Assembly: GCF_000986865.1 (NCBI RefSeq)
Contig: NZ_LAVS01000090.1
Coordinates: 62,001 to 126,000, forward strand
Direction: 5' to 3'
Length of the DNA: 64,000 bases
Origin: Rheinheimera mesophila
GTDB lineage: Bacteria; Pseudomonadota; Gammaproteobacteria; Enterobacterales; Alteromonadaceae
Both the position numbers and the translations under genes were made by a program. Numbering within the stretch: position 1 is the stretch's first letter; every line of letters starts with the position of its first letter. The notes under the pieces are model-generated. The model was not told the DNA's origin, searched no databases, and saw nothing but the letters and a program-made list of their open reading frames with translations. Below are positions 19,041 to 27,907 of the stretch, piece after piece.

Positions 19041-19262
19041 CTAATTTATTTTCTCTAAAGTCTGGAACTTGCCCTGATCGGTCAAGGTTAATACAAAGCG
19101 GGCATTGACCCCGGAATGACTGATATAGGGTCTGAAATGGCGCAGAGGCAGTTGGACTGTCTGGCCATTATCTGCCTGCACCACCACATCGGTATACAAG
19201 CCCTGATAAAAGGCCAGACATTGCTCGACGTCAAGGATCAGTCTGAATTTATACTGACGCAT
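19041..19262 (-). CDS. DUF2835 family small protein
   Basis: A 73-residue protein, MRQYKFRLILDVEQCLAFYQG then VVVQADNGQTVQLPLRHFRPYISHSGVNARFVLTLT. It matches the DUF2835 family, whose members are about 70 residues long and have an ordered beta-rich pattern (Q-PxxxLRPF-x-GI-G-F pattern). The start overlaps the 3' end of pepN by 14 bases, so it is translationally coupled to the peptidase. The function is not known. Confidence 0.85.
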   Translation of the reverse strand: MRQYKFRLILDVEQCLAFYQGLYTDVVVQADNGQTVQLPLRHFRPYISHSGVNARFVLTLTDQGKFQTLEKIN

Positions 19263-21846
19263 CTGAGCTTAGACTCTTACTCACTTTTTCATACAAATCG
19301 TTACTCAAGTCTTTACTCAGCATAGTCTGCAAAACAGCTTTTAATTGCTGCTGACGTGCAGGTTGATAACGTTTCCATGAGAGCAAAGGGGTCACTAAAC
19401 GCGACGCGACCTGCGGATTAATGGCATCCATTTTCAGTACCACATCAGCCAGTACCTGATAGCCTCTGCCGTCTTCTGCATGAAACATAGCTGGATTTTG
19501 CTGATAAAAGGCACCAAACACCGCCCTGACCCGGTTCGGATTTTGCCAACTGAATTGCGGATGTGCAGTCAATTGCTGCAAGGTACTAAACACAGTAGGA
19601 TGCGGATAAGAGGCCGATAAGTTAAACCATTTATCCAGTACCAACACATCATGCTGCCAACGCTGTTCAAAATCACTCATCAGGCTGGCAAATAACGGAT
19701 GTGCTGAGTTACGACAGGCTCTTAGCACAGCGAGCTGATCAGTCATATTATCGCTGCTCTGATACTGCTGTTGTAATAACAGCCCTTGGTCCTTTACAAA
19801 ACAAAGGTACTGCAAACACACTGAACGCAAAGCCCGCTGGGCAACCTGCTGCTGTTCATACTGGTAAGCTTCAGAGCGCAACGACTGATAACAAAACAGC
19901 CACTGCTCTGCCAGCTTCTCTGCCAGTTGTTGCCTAAAACCCTGCAGTGCCTGCACTATTTCCTGTACGGGGATCTGCTCAAACTGCTCGGCCACCATGT
20001 CATAACAAGGCACAGTGAGTAATTCAGCAGTAAAAGCCAAATCATCCAAAGGCTGGAGTAGTAACTGTCGGTAGAACTCGAGTAAGGCTGCCGGTAGCTG
20101 ATAGTCTGTCCCTGAGTGTTGTGCTGCAATGGCGGCCTTCACCTGAAGTTGCCACAGTTGCTGTATCGCATCCCAACGTGCTACTCCATCTTTTGCCTCA
20201 CGGGCTATTTGTAACAGTTCAGCCAGACTGTAGTGATACTGTAGTTTTACTGGCGCCGAAAAGTCGGCCAGAAGCACTGGCACAGGTTGTTGACTGACGG
20301 CAAAACTAAATTCCTGCGAAGCTTCGGTCATTTCCAGCAGATAAGACTGACTACGCCCTTCTGACAATAGCTCAATTCGCACAGGCAGCAGCAAAGGCTG
20401 TTTTTCGGCCTGGTCTGCGGTCGCTGGCGTATGCTGTTGCATCAGTAATTTAAATTCGCGTTTTTTTGCATCAAATTGGCTATACACCTTCAACTCTGGT
20501 GTACCGGACTGCTGATACCAACGTCTGAACAAGCTCAGATCCCGGCCATTGGCATCCTGCATAGCATTGACAAAGTCATCACAGGTCACCGCCTGACCGT
20601 CGTGGCGTTTAAAGTACAAATCCATGCCTTTGCGAAAACCATCCTGTCCTAATAAGGTATGCAGCATACGAATCACTTCTGCACCCTTGTCATAGACAGT
20701 GACCGTATAAAAGTTATTCATCTCCAGCACTTGCTGCGGCCGGATCGGATGCGCCATAGGGCCAGCATCCTCAGCAAATTGCGCGGTACGGATAGTTTTC
20801 ACCGCATCAATACGGTTGAGTGTCCTCGAGCCCATATCCGCGCTGAATTGCTGGTCGCGAAATACCGTTAACCCTTCTTTTAAACTTAACTGGAACCAGT
20901 CGCGGCAAGTGACTCTGTTGCCTGTCCAGTTGTGGAAGTACTCGTGGCCAACAATAGATTCGATATTAAAAAAGTCGGTGTCCGTGGCAGAGGCCTGATC
21001 GGCCAGTACATATTTACTGTTAAAGACATTTAAGCCTTTGTTTTCCATCGCCCCCATATTAAAAAAGTCAACCGCAACCACCATATAGATATCCAGGTCG
21101 TACTCCAGACCAAAAGTTTGCTCGTCCCACAACATGGCTCGTTTTAGCGATTCCAATGCAAATTGAGCCCGGTGTTTGTTGCCTTTATCGACGTAAAACT
21201 CCAGCGCGACTTCGCGGCCAGATCCCGTGGTGTAGCTGCCTTTTAAGCAATCAAAGTCGCCGGCCACTAACGCAAATAAGTAACTGGGTTTAGGAAAGGG
21301 GTCGACCCAGGTCACATGGCGACGGCCATCAGCCAACAGGCTTGAATGAACCAGATTGCCGTTACTCAATAGCGCCGGATAAGCCTTGGCATCGGCAATA
21401 ATATGAGTGGTAAAACGGGCTAATACATCCGGTCTGTCAAGGTAATAAGCTATGCGGCGAAAGCCCTCCGCTTCACATTGCGTACAATAAGCGCCATTGG
21501 ATAAGTACAAGCCCTCCAGTGCGGTATTGGCTTTTGGGTTCAGCTCAATCTTCAGTTCAAGCTGTGCCTTGGCTGGCAGACCGGGCAGGATCAATTGCTC
21601 CGACGTCACCTGATAGGCGTCAGCGCTCAGTCGTTGCCCATCGACAGACACAGACAATAACTTCAGCTCCTGCCCATCCAGAGTCAGGGTACCGGCACAG
21701 CCACTGGCAGAGTGCAATTGATAGGTAGCTGTCAGTAGCGTTGCCTCCGGGTTTAACTCAAAACTCAGCTCCACGTCGCTGATGGTAAATTCCGGGGCTT
21801 TGTAGTCACTTAGCTTTTTTGCCTGACGGTTCGATATCTGACTCAT
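19249..21846 (-). CDS. pepN: aminopeptidase N (M1 family, PepN)
   Basis: An 865-residue enzyme, close to E. coli PepN (870). The exopeptidase motif GAMEN (in FNMGAMENKGLNVFNS, about residue 265) and the zinc site HEYFHNW with the distal glutamate in LKEGLTVF (about residues 300-325) are intact. The C-terminal DUF3458-type domain is present. It removes N-terminal residues from peptides in the cytosol and belongs to general peptide turnover. I took the ATG at 21846; a GTG directly before it (21849) could also be used. The DUF2835 gene overlaps its end. Confidence 0.97.
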   Translation of the reverse strand: MSQISNRQAKKLSDYKAPEFTISDVELSFELNPEATLLTATYQLHSASGCAGTLTLDGQELKLLSVSVDGQRLSADAYQVTSEQLILPGLPAKAQLELKIELNPKANTALEGLYLSNGAYCTQCEAEGFRRIAYYLDRPDVLARFTTHIIADAKAYPALLSNGNLVHSSLLADGRRHVTWVDPFPKPSYLFALVAGDFDCLKGSYTTGSGREVALEFYVDKGNKHRAQFALESLKRAMLWDEQTFGLEYDLDIYMVVAVDFFNMGAMENKGLNVFNSKYVLADQASATDTDFFNIESIVGHEYFHNWTGNRVTCRDWFQLSLKEGLTVFRDQQFSADMGSRTLNRIDAVKTIRTAQFAEDAGPMAHPIRPQQVLEMNNFYTVTVYDKGAEVIRMLHTLLGQDGFRKGMDLYFKRHDGQAVTCDDFVNAMQDANGRDLSLFRRWYQQSGTPELKVYSQFDAKKREFKLLMQQHTPATADQAEKQPLLLPVRIELLSEGRSQSYLLEMTEASQEFSFAVSQQPVPVLLADFSAPVKLQYHYSLAELLQIAREAKDGVARWDAIQQLWQLQVKAAIAAQHSGTDYQLPAALLEFYRQLLLQPLDDLAFTAELLTVPCYDMVAEQFEQIPVQEIVQALQGFRQQLAEKLAEQWLFCYQSLRSEAYQYEQQQVAQRALRSVCLQYLCFVKDQGLLLQQQYQSSDNMTDQLAVLRACRNSAHPLFASLMSDFEQRWQHDVLVLDKWFNLSASYPHPTVFSTLQQLTAHPQFSWQNPNRVRAVFGAFYQQNPAMFHAEDGRGYQVLADVVLKMDAINPQVASRLVTPLLSWKRYQPARQQQLKAVLQTMLSKDLSNDLYEKVSKSLSSDASV

Positions 21847-21906
21847 CACAAAATTCTCTTTTACGATCGGAAAACAACAAGGCCAGTTATCAACTGGCCT
21901 TTTTAA

Positions 21907-23397
21907 TTATTTACCCTGAACGGCCGCTGTGATTGGCGTATCCGGTGGTGTTAGCTTTAACACCTTAATGCCCATATACGCATAGATCACCGCAAGCACC
22001 GGGTTTATCAGGTTAAAAAAGGCGTACATGGCGTAATCCAGTGGATTCACATTCAGCACACCATGCATATAAGCACCACAGGTATTCCATGGGATCAACG
22101 GACTGGTGATAGTGCCACCATCCTCTAAAGTACGGGATAAATTCACCGGCGCTAAACCACGGCGCTCATACTCTTCTTTAAACATCCGACCTGGCATGAC
22201 AATCGACATATACTGATCGGCCGTTAAAATGTTAGTCGCAATACAAGTGGCTATTGTGCTGGTAATTAACGAACCTGTGCTATGGGCTTTATGCAAAATA
22301 GCTTCGACAAACTTACGCAACAAGCCTATATGCTCCAGCACAGCACCAAACATCATGGCAGAGAAAATCAGCCAGCAAGTATTCAGCATCTTCACCATAC
22401 CGCCGCCGTTTAATAGTTTATCCAGCTCTGCATTTTGAGTTTCAATCACAAAGCCACCATGCAAGGTAGTCCAGACGACTTTTAATGTCGCAAGCATGCC
22501 ATTTAGTTCCGGATCGGCCATTTTTGCCACCAACTGGGGCTGGAACAGCACTGCCCAGACCCCACCCAACAGCGCACCGATAAATACCGTAGGAAAAGCC
22601 GGTACTTTTTTAACAGCCATCGCCATCAATACCAGTAACGGCACTAACATCAACGGACTAATGGCAAAATGCTGTTGTAAAGCTTCACTGATCGCACGAA
22701 TTTGCGAGTCATCAGCCACCGCATTGGCATTAAATCCCAGTACAGAAAAAATAATCAGCGCCAGAATCAGACTCGGAATAGTAGTCCAGGTCATATGACG
22801 GATATGGTCAAACAAATTTGAGCCAGCTACCGCTGGCGCAAGGTTGGTGGTTTCACTGACAGGTGAAATTTTATCGCCAAAATAAGCACCAGAAACAATA
22901 GCACCGGCAGTAATAGCTGGCGACATCCCCAAGCCGGCGGCCACACCAATTAACGCTACCCCTATAGTGGCGGCTGTAGTCCAGCTACTCCCTATGCTTA
23001 GGGCGACCACAGCACAAAGTAAGCAACTAGCGGCGTAAAACCAGGACGGGTCCAACAACTGTAAACCATAATAAATCAGCGAAGGTACGGTACCGGCCAG
23101 TAACCAGGTACCGATCAAAGCTCCGACAGAGAATAAAATTAACAACGCGCCCAAAGATAATGAAATACCTTTGACCATCGCCTGTTCTATCTCATTCCAG
23201 CCGTAACCATTTTTTAAACCAATAATTACAGCTACACCTGAAGCGACAAATAATGCGATCTGGTTAGCACCGTAAGAGGAATCACTGCCGTACAAGTAAA
23301 CCGCTAAAGCGAGTAATACAATCAGAACCAGTAAAGGAATGCTGGCATCTAAAAAACTCGGGGTTTTGTGTGGGCGTGGTGTAGTCTGTAGTTCCAT
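21907..23397 (-). CDS. nhaC: Na+/H+ antiporter, NhaC family
   Basis: A 496-residue polytopic inner-membrane protein, with about 11-12 hydrophobic segments. Typical NhaC family features are seen: GSSWTTAATIGVALIGVAAGLGMSPAITAGAIVSGAYFGDKISPVSETTNLAPA near the middle, and LEDGGTITSPLIPWNTCGAYM near the C terminus. It exchanges Na+ (or in relatives malate/lactate) for protons. I chose the ATG at 23397 (MELQTTPRPHKTPSF); an upstream in-frame TTG at 23430 would add 11 polar residues. A hairpin-forming inverted repeat lies upstream, between it and prc. Confidence 0.9.
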   Translation of the reverse strand: MELQTTPRPHKTPSFLDASIPLLVLIVLLALAVYLYGSDSSYGANQIALFVASGVAVIIGLKNGYGWNEIEQAMVKGISLSLGALLILFSVGALIGTWLLAGTVPSLIYYGLQLLDPSWFYAASCLLCAVVALSIGSSWTTAATIGVALIGVAAGLGMSPAITAGAIVSGAYFGDKISPVSETTNLAPAVAGSNLFDHIRHMTWTTIPSLILALIIFSVLGFNANAVADDSQIRAISEALQQHFAISPLMLVPLLVLMAMAVKKVPAFPTVFIGALLGGVWAVLFQPQLVAKMADPELNGMLATLKVVWTTLHGGFVIETQNAELDKLLNGGGMVKMLNTCWLIFSAMMFGAVLEHIGLLRKFVEAILHKAHSTGSLITSTIATCIATNILTADQYMSIVMPGRMFKEEYERRGLAPVNLSRTLEDGGTITSPLIPWNTCGAYMHGVLNVNPLDYAMYAFFNLINPVLAVIYAYMGIKVLKLTPPDTPITAAVQGK

Positions 23398-23445
23398 GGA
23401 GTTGTTCTCATCACGATTGGTTATCACCAATTCTGTTGTTATAGA

Positions 23446-23496
23446 AAGGGGTCAGAGTCAATGAACTCTATGCCAGCTCATTGACTCTGACCCCTT
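23446..23496. repeat. inverted repeat with 19-bp perfect arms (REP/BIME-like)
   Basis: The arms AAGGGGTCAGAGTCAATGA and its exact complement flank a 13-base centre. The repeat fills most of the gap between prc and nhaC. The GGGGTCAGAGTC motif recurs in intergenic palindromes and at the ends of REP-associated tyrosine transposase genes in many gammaproteobacteria. Here no transposase is adjacent, so it looks like a solitary non-autonomous copy. It may also work as a terminator or mRNA stabiliser. Confidence 0.75.
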
Positions 23497-23504
23497 AGCT
23501 TGCT

Positions 23505-25526
23505 TTAATCCGCCCGTTTTGCCAGATGACCCAGGCTTAACAGGTCAGCCGTGATCTGTGCTGTTTCCTCCAGCAGAGGATCCAGTTTTTCCAGCACTTC
23601 AGGTAAATCGTCTAAATTTTTTACGGCTGGCAGTTTTAATCGTGCTAAACGCTCGTTGACGCGTTTTAAGTCACGCGCTGTGTTTTCTTCTTTTTTCTTC
23701 AAACGTTCCTGCTCGTTCAATGAGATCGTCTTTTCGTCTTTCTCTTTGTTGTACAGAGCAATGTCTTCCATCAGATAAGTATATTCAACTTCTTTACTGA
23801 AACGCTCCTGATGTTTTTTCTGTAGAACTGGCAATGCCTTTTTAATTTCATCAGACGCAGTGTACTGTGCTGGCGGAATACTATCCCAAGGCAAGGCGTT
23901 TTCTTCTTTACTTTCGCCCCACTCCCCAGGTTCTATCGGCGATGGAAACAAAATATCCGGGATCACGCCTTTATGCTGAGTACTGCCACCATCGATGCGG
24001 TAAAACTTGGCGATAGTAAACTGCACTGAACCTAAAGATTCTTCAAACATGTCGTATACCCGGCCCAGCCCGCGGTGTTGCTGCACTGTGCCTTTACCAA
24101 AGGTATGTTCGCCTACGATCAGAGCGCGACCATAATCCTGCATGGCGGCAGCAAAAATCTCAGAAGCCGAAGCACTGTAACGGTCTACCATCACAGTCAG
24201 CGGCCCCTCATAAAATACGCTGCCGTCCTGATCCTGACTAATGCCAATCCGGTTACCGGCTTCACGAATTTGCACTACCGGGCCTTTGTCGATAAACAAA
24301 CCTGTTAACGCGACCGCTTCCGGCAATGAACCCCCGCCGTTGCCACGTAAGTCAACGATAATACCGTCCACCTTTTGCTGCTTTAAGCTGGCGATCTCTT
24401 TTTTCACATCTTCCGTCAGGTTGTTGTAAAAACTTGGGATATTGATCACGCCAATTTTTTTACCCAAGGGACTCAGTTTAGGCTCCAGCACCTCGGCTTT
24501 GGCGGCTCTGTCCTCCAGACGGATTTTATCACGCACTATCGATATCTGAGTCGGTACACCTTTGGAAGCATCGCCCCCCACTAACACCTGCAAACGTACC
24601 GTAGAGCCTTTTGGACCTTTGATCAGGTCAACGACATCATCCAGACGCCAACCCACTACATCAACAAATTCCTCATCCCCTTGTGCCACACCAATGATCT
24701 TGTCTTTGGGTTTGATCTTTTTGGTCATGTCGGCCGGACCACCGGGGACCAAACTCATAATAACGGTGAAGTCATCATCACTTTGCAGCACGGCACCAAT
24801 GCCTTCCAGAGACAAATTCATTTCCTGCTGGAAACGTTCGGCATTGCGCGGCGACAAATATGATGTATGAGCTTCAATGCTACGGGCATAGGAGTTCATC
24901 ACGATCTGGAAAACATCTTCGCTTTCTGTCTGTAACAAGCGTTTCTTCGCATTTTCATAACGCTTTTTCAACAGCTTAGTGGTCTCCTCCGCTGTTTTAC
25001 CTGCCAGTTTCAGATTCAGTGCATCGAACTTTACTTTTTGCCGCCACAGCTCATTGAGCTGTGCTACATCCGTTGCCCATGGCGCATCTTCACGCTCAAA
25101 CTCATAGCTATCTTTTTGAGTAAAATCAAAGGGTTTATCTAGTAAACTGATAGCGTAATCATAACGTTCCAAACGGCGCGTCATACTCAGATTAAACATC
25201 TGATAGGCAAAATCGAACTGGCCTTTCGCCAAACCGTTATCAAACTCGTTACGGTATTGTTCAAAACTGTCGACGTCCGATTTCAATAACACGTTACGGA
25301 AAAAATCCAGACTTTTTAAATAGCGGTCAAAAACTTTTGACGACAACTCGTCGTCAATACGCAAGCCTAAGTAATGCTCCCGGGTAAAGTAATTGGTAAT
25401 GCGTTTACTGGCCGTTGCATGTTGTGGTTCCTGCGCCAGATTGGGCACAGGAGAAATCAGCGGAGCAGCAACTACACCACTGCCGACAACCAGAAAAAAC
25501 GCCGCTAAGCTGGAAATTTTTTTCAT
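23505..25526 (-). CDS. prc: tail-specific protease Prc (Tsp)
   Basis: A 673-residue periplasmic protease (E. coli 682). It has a signal peptide (SLAAFFLVVGSGVVA), an N-terminal helical domain, a PDZ domain (around LEGIGAVLQSDDDFTVIMSLVPGGPADM) and the S41 core. The catalytic serine is in DRYSASASEIFAAAMQDYG (about residue 450) and the lysine in HTFGKGTVQ, as in E. coli Ser430/Lys455. It degrades proteins with nonpolar C termini and processes PBP3 and lipoproteins such as MepS together with NlpI. proQ lies just upstream, a conserved pairing. Confidence 0.97.
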   Translation of the reverse strand: MKKISSLAAFFLVVGSGVVAAPLISPVPNLAQEPQHATASKRITNYFTREHYLGLRIDDELSSKVFDRYLKSLDFFRNVLLKSDVDSFEQYRNEFDNGLAKGQFDFAYQMFNLSMTRRLERYDYAISLLDKPFDFTQKDSYEFEREDAPWATDVAQLNELWRQKVKFDALNLKLAGKTAEETTKLLKKRYENAKKRLLQTESEDVFQIVMNSYARSIEAHTSYLSPRNAERFQQEMNLSLEGIGAVLQSDDDFTVIMSLVPGGPADMTKKIKPKDKIIGVAQGDEEFVDVVGWRLDDVVDLIKGPKGSTVRLQVLVGGDASKGVPTQISIVRDKIRLEDRAAKAEVLEPKLSPLGKKIGVINIPSFYNNLTEDVKKEIASLKQQKVDGIIVDLRGNGGGSLPEAVALTGLFIDKGPVVQIREAGNRIGISQDQDGSVFYEGPLTVMVDRYSASASEIFAAAMQDYGRALIVGEHTFGKGTVQQHRGLGRVYDMFEESLGSVQFTIAKFYRIDGGSTQHKGVIPDILFPSPIEPGEWGESKEENALPWDSIPPAQYTASDEIKKALPVLQKKHQERFSKEVEYTYLMEDIALYNKEKDEKTISLNEQERLKKKEENTARDLKRVNERLARLKLPAVKNLDDLPEVLEKLDPLLEETAQITADLLSLGHLAKRAD

Positions 25527-25542
25527 TGAACACTCGTCTCTG

Positions 25543-26265
25543 TTAAGCCTGGAACAGCTTATCCCCTTGGGTTTTAATCACCATACCTGAGGCAAGCTGC
25601 ACCACAACATCATTTTTAACTACTTCAAGTACAGTGGCAGGCACAGGTTTTAAGCCTACTTTTAACTGCACTGCACTGCCTACTTTTAATGTGGCTGTAT
25701 TTAATGCAATAAGTTCAACCGCTTGCTCTTGGACCACTTTTTCTGTGATCTGAGGCTTAGAGTTCAGTCTGGCTGCTTTTGCAGCGACTGCAGACTTGTT
25801 GGGCTGCGATTTTTTGTAAGCAGGTTTGTCAGAAGGTGCAGTTTTGGACTGCTCTTTTGGCTGCTCTTTATGTTTGGCTCGTTCTGCCGCAGCTTTGGCT
25901 TTGCGCAGCTCTGCAGCCTTGGCTTTGCTTTGCTCCAAGGTTTGTGCAGCGTGGGCAGCTTGCTGCTCATCAATCAGCTCGCCAGCCTGACCATCTAAAT
26001 CAACGCGGGCCACTCCCACTTTGACACCGGCCAGATAGCGCCAGCTCGAAGTGTACAGACGCAATGCGTGACGAATTTGGGTTTTGCTGATGCCATCCTC
26101 GTCAGACAAGCGCTGGGCTAAGTCCTGAAAAATTCCAATTTTCAGAGGTTTAGCTTCTCCACTTTGGCTAAAACATAAAGGAAACTTCTCGCTAAGTTCG
26201 GCGAGGATTTGTTTCACATCTTTGCCTGCAGGTTGAGCTTGAATTTGTTCAGTTGGGGTTGTCAT
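25543..26265 (-). CDS. proQ: RNA chaperone ProQ
   Basis: A 240-residue protein. The N-terminal FinO/ProQ domain covers roughly residues 10-125 (AELSEKFPLCFSQSGEAKPLKIGIFQDLAQRL, ISKTQIRHALRLYTSSWRYLAGVKVGVARVDLDG). A long Ala/Lys/Gln-rich linker follows. The C-terminal Tudor-like domain (VGSAVQLKVGLKPVPATVLEVVKNDVVVQLASGMVIKTQGDKLFQA) closes the protein. It binds structured sRNAs and mRNA 3' ends. It lies 16 bases upstream of prc and 6 bases after the small acidic-protein gene, so msrC, this small gene, proQ and prc probably form one transcript. Confidence 0.96.
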   Translation of the reverse strand: MTTPTEQIQAQPAGKDVKQILAELSEKFPLCFSQSGEAKPLKIGIFQDLAQRLSDEDGISKTQIRHALRLYTSSWRYLAGVKVGVARVDLDGQAGELIDEQQAAHAAQTLEQSKAKAAELRKAKAAAERAKHKEQPKEQSKTAPSDKPAYKKSQPNKSAVAAKAARLNSKPQITEKVVQEQAVELIALNTATLKVGSAVQLKVGLKPVPATVLEVVKNDVVVQLASGMVIKTQGDKLFQA

Positions 26266-26271
26266 GCAAAA

Positions 26272-26580
26272 TTACTCTTCTTCATCCGCGGCATCGTCTA
26301 AGGTAATGCCTTCTTCTAATTGATTATTAACGTAACAGATAGCCCAGTCGACCAGTTCATCTTCATCGGCTTCCAACAGCACTAAACTACCTCGTAGCTC
26401 GTTCCAGATGGCAATAAGCAGATGATCTATCTCATCGACTGAGATATCCTCGGGCAGACGCTGCCAGACTGCGTGATAAATGGCATTGATGCGATCGGCG
26501 ACTATCTCTTCTTCACCTTCCCAGTCACCCACATCGGCCACCTGGAATAAATAGTCCTGAATATTGACTAAGTCTTTCAT
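26272..26580 (-). CDS. small acidic protein between msrC and proQ
   Basis: A 102-residue, strongly acidic protein (many Asp/Glu; C terminus DDAADEEE), without signal peptide or membrane segment. I do not recognise a named family. The pattern is mostly helical with LPEDISVDEIDHLLIAIWNELRGS. It starts inside the msrC stop codon (ATGA overlap of four bases) and ends six bases before proQ, so it is almost surely translated and co-expressed with both. The acidic surface could mimic nucleic acid or serve as a partner of basic ProQ, but this is speculation. Confidence 0.75.
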   Translation of the reverse strand: MKDLVNIQDYLFQVADVGDWEGEEEIVADRINAIYHAVWQRLPEDISVDEIDHLLIAIWNELRGSLVLLEADEDELVDWAICYVNNQLEEGITLDDAADEEE

Positions 26581-27050
26581 AACGTCCGTGCCAGATGCCG
26601 CTCGAATAGCTGAACTAATTCCGCCAGGCCTTGTTGATCATCCAGATCAAAACGGGCCAAACTTGGGCTATCAATATCCAGCACCGCAATAATTTTGCCG
26701 TTATGACGCACAGGCAATACGATTTCTGAGTTACTGGCGGCATCGCAGGCGATATGGCCTGGGAACTCATGGACGTCTTTGACCAACTGAATTTCGCCAG
26801 TAGCCACTGCGGTACCACAGACGCCCTTGCCGACCGGAATACGCACACAAGCCACTTTGCCCTGGAACGGTCCCAATACTAAAACGTCATCTCTTAAAAT
26901 ATAAAAGCCTGACCAGTTCAGATCAGGCATTTCGTGAAAGAGCAACGCACTCAGGTTTGCCATGTTGGCAATCAGGTCTGTTTCGTCTTCGATCAGAGAC
27001 TGAGCTTGCTGTTGCAGCAGCTGATAAAATTCTGATTTTTGCTCACGCAT
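26577..27050 (-). CDS. msrC: free methionine-(R)-sulfoxide reductase (GAF domain)
   Basis: A 157-residue single GAF-domain protein very similar to E. coli YebR/MsrC, with LNWSGFYILRDDVLVLGPFQGKVACVRIPVGKGVCGTAVA and HIACDAASNSEIVLPV. The three cysteines used in fRMsr catalysis are present at residues 68, 78 and 102. It reduces free methionine-R-sulfoxide with thioredoxin. It is the first gene of the probable msrC-(acidic protein)-proQ-prc unit. Confidence 0.93.
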   Translation of the reverse strand: MREQKSEFYQLLQQQAQSLIEDETDLIANMANLSALLFHEMPDLNWSGFYILRDDVLVLGPFQGKVACVRIPVGKGVCGTAVATGEIQLVKDVHEFPGHIACDAASNSEIVLPVRHNGKIIAVLDIDSPSLARFDLDDQQGLAELVQLFERHLARTL

Positions 27051-27157
27051 GAAATATAGGTTCTACCATAACTACGAAGGTCCCTACATTACTTGTTTTG
27101 TTACGAAATTTAAACCTCTGCCAGAAAAAGATTTAACCACTTTTGTCTAATAAACAA

Positions 27158-27838
27158 TCAATGACTGTTCATTTCAAACTCAACTGACACTTCGGCTCTG
27201 ATATCGGTCTGACCAAAGCTGACTTCAGCGCCATCTGCCATGGCTCTGGCCATCTTCATCACCGGAGCTGGCGCATAGCCTTGTTCATTGATTTTTTGTG
27301 CTGAGCCCAGGGTTAAACCGTTGGCTTTTGCCAGCAATTCCGCCTTGGTTTTGGCATGAGCAAAGGCCTGTTGCAGCGCCTTTTGGTACAACTGGTCGGA
27401 CTGGCTGACTAAAAATTCAGCCTGATTCATCTGAGTCACACCCAAATCGGCGGCTTGTTGCAATACAGTGCCGTACAGAGATAAATCATTTAATGACACA
27501 GTGATATCGCGACTGACCAGATAACGCTGTGGTAATTTACGTTCCGGATCATGCTGATAGTCTGGTTGAATACGCAAAGGCGCATTGTTCAGTTGGTCGT
27601 CTTTCACTCCGAGCTTCCTTAAGGCTTGACTGAAAGCCGCCACCTGCTCATCGACTTTTTGTTTCGCATCACTGACCTTTTCAGAGGTCTGCTGAATTTG
27701 CATAGTCAGCCGTACTGCATCCGGTTTAGCCTGCATTACAGCGCTACCAGAGACGGTAACGGTTTTCAGCGCTGGCGTATCGGCTAAAGCGACAAAACTC
27801 AGGCTACAGACCAACAAGGTAACTAATTTTGCGTTCAT
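27158..27838 (-). CDS. SIMPL-domain (DUF541) exported protein
   Basis: A 226-residue protein with a signal peptide (MNAKLVTLLVCSLSFVALA) and one SIMPL/DUF541 domain, recognised by TVSGSAVMQAKPDAVRLTMQIQQTSEKVSDAKQKVDEQ and the end pattern of repeated beta strands (DIRAEVSVEFEM). E. coli YggE is a relative, linked to reduced oxidative stress, but the molecular function is unknown. It stands between the msrC unit and the M1 peptidase on the same strand. Confidence 0.85.
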   Translation of the reverse strand: MNAKLVTLLVCSLSFVALADTPALKTVTVSGSAVMQAKPDAVRLTMQIQQTSEKVSDAKQKVDEQVAAFSQALRKLGVKDDQLNNAPLRIQPDYQHDPERKLPQRYLVSRDITVSLNDLSLYGTVLQQAADLGVTQMNQAEFLVSQSDQLYQKALQQAFAHAKTKAELLAKANGLTLGSAQKINEQGYAPAPVMKMARAMADGAEVSFGQTDIRAEVSVEFEMNSH

Positions 27839-27907
27839 TTTTTAATCCTGTTAAACACTAGGGTTCAGGCACAGACTACTTTGTCTGGCTGAACCTTGAC
27901 TTAAAAA

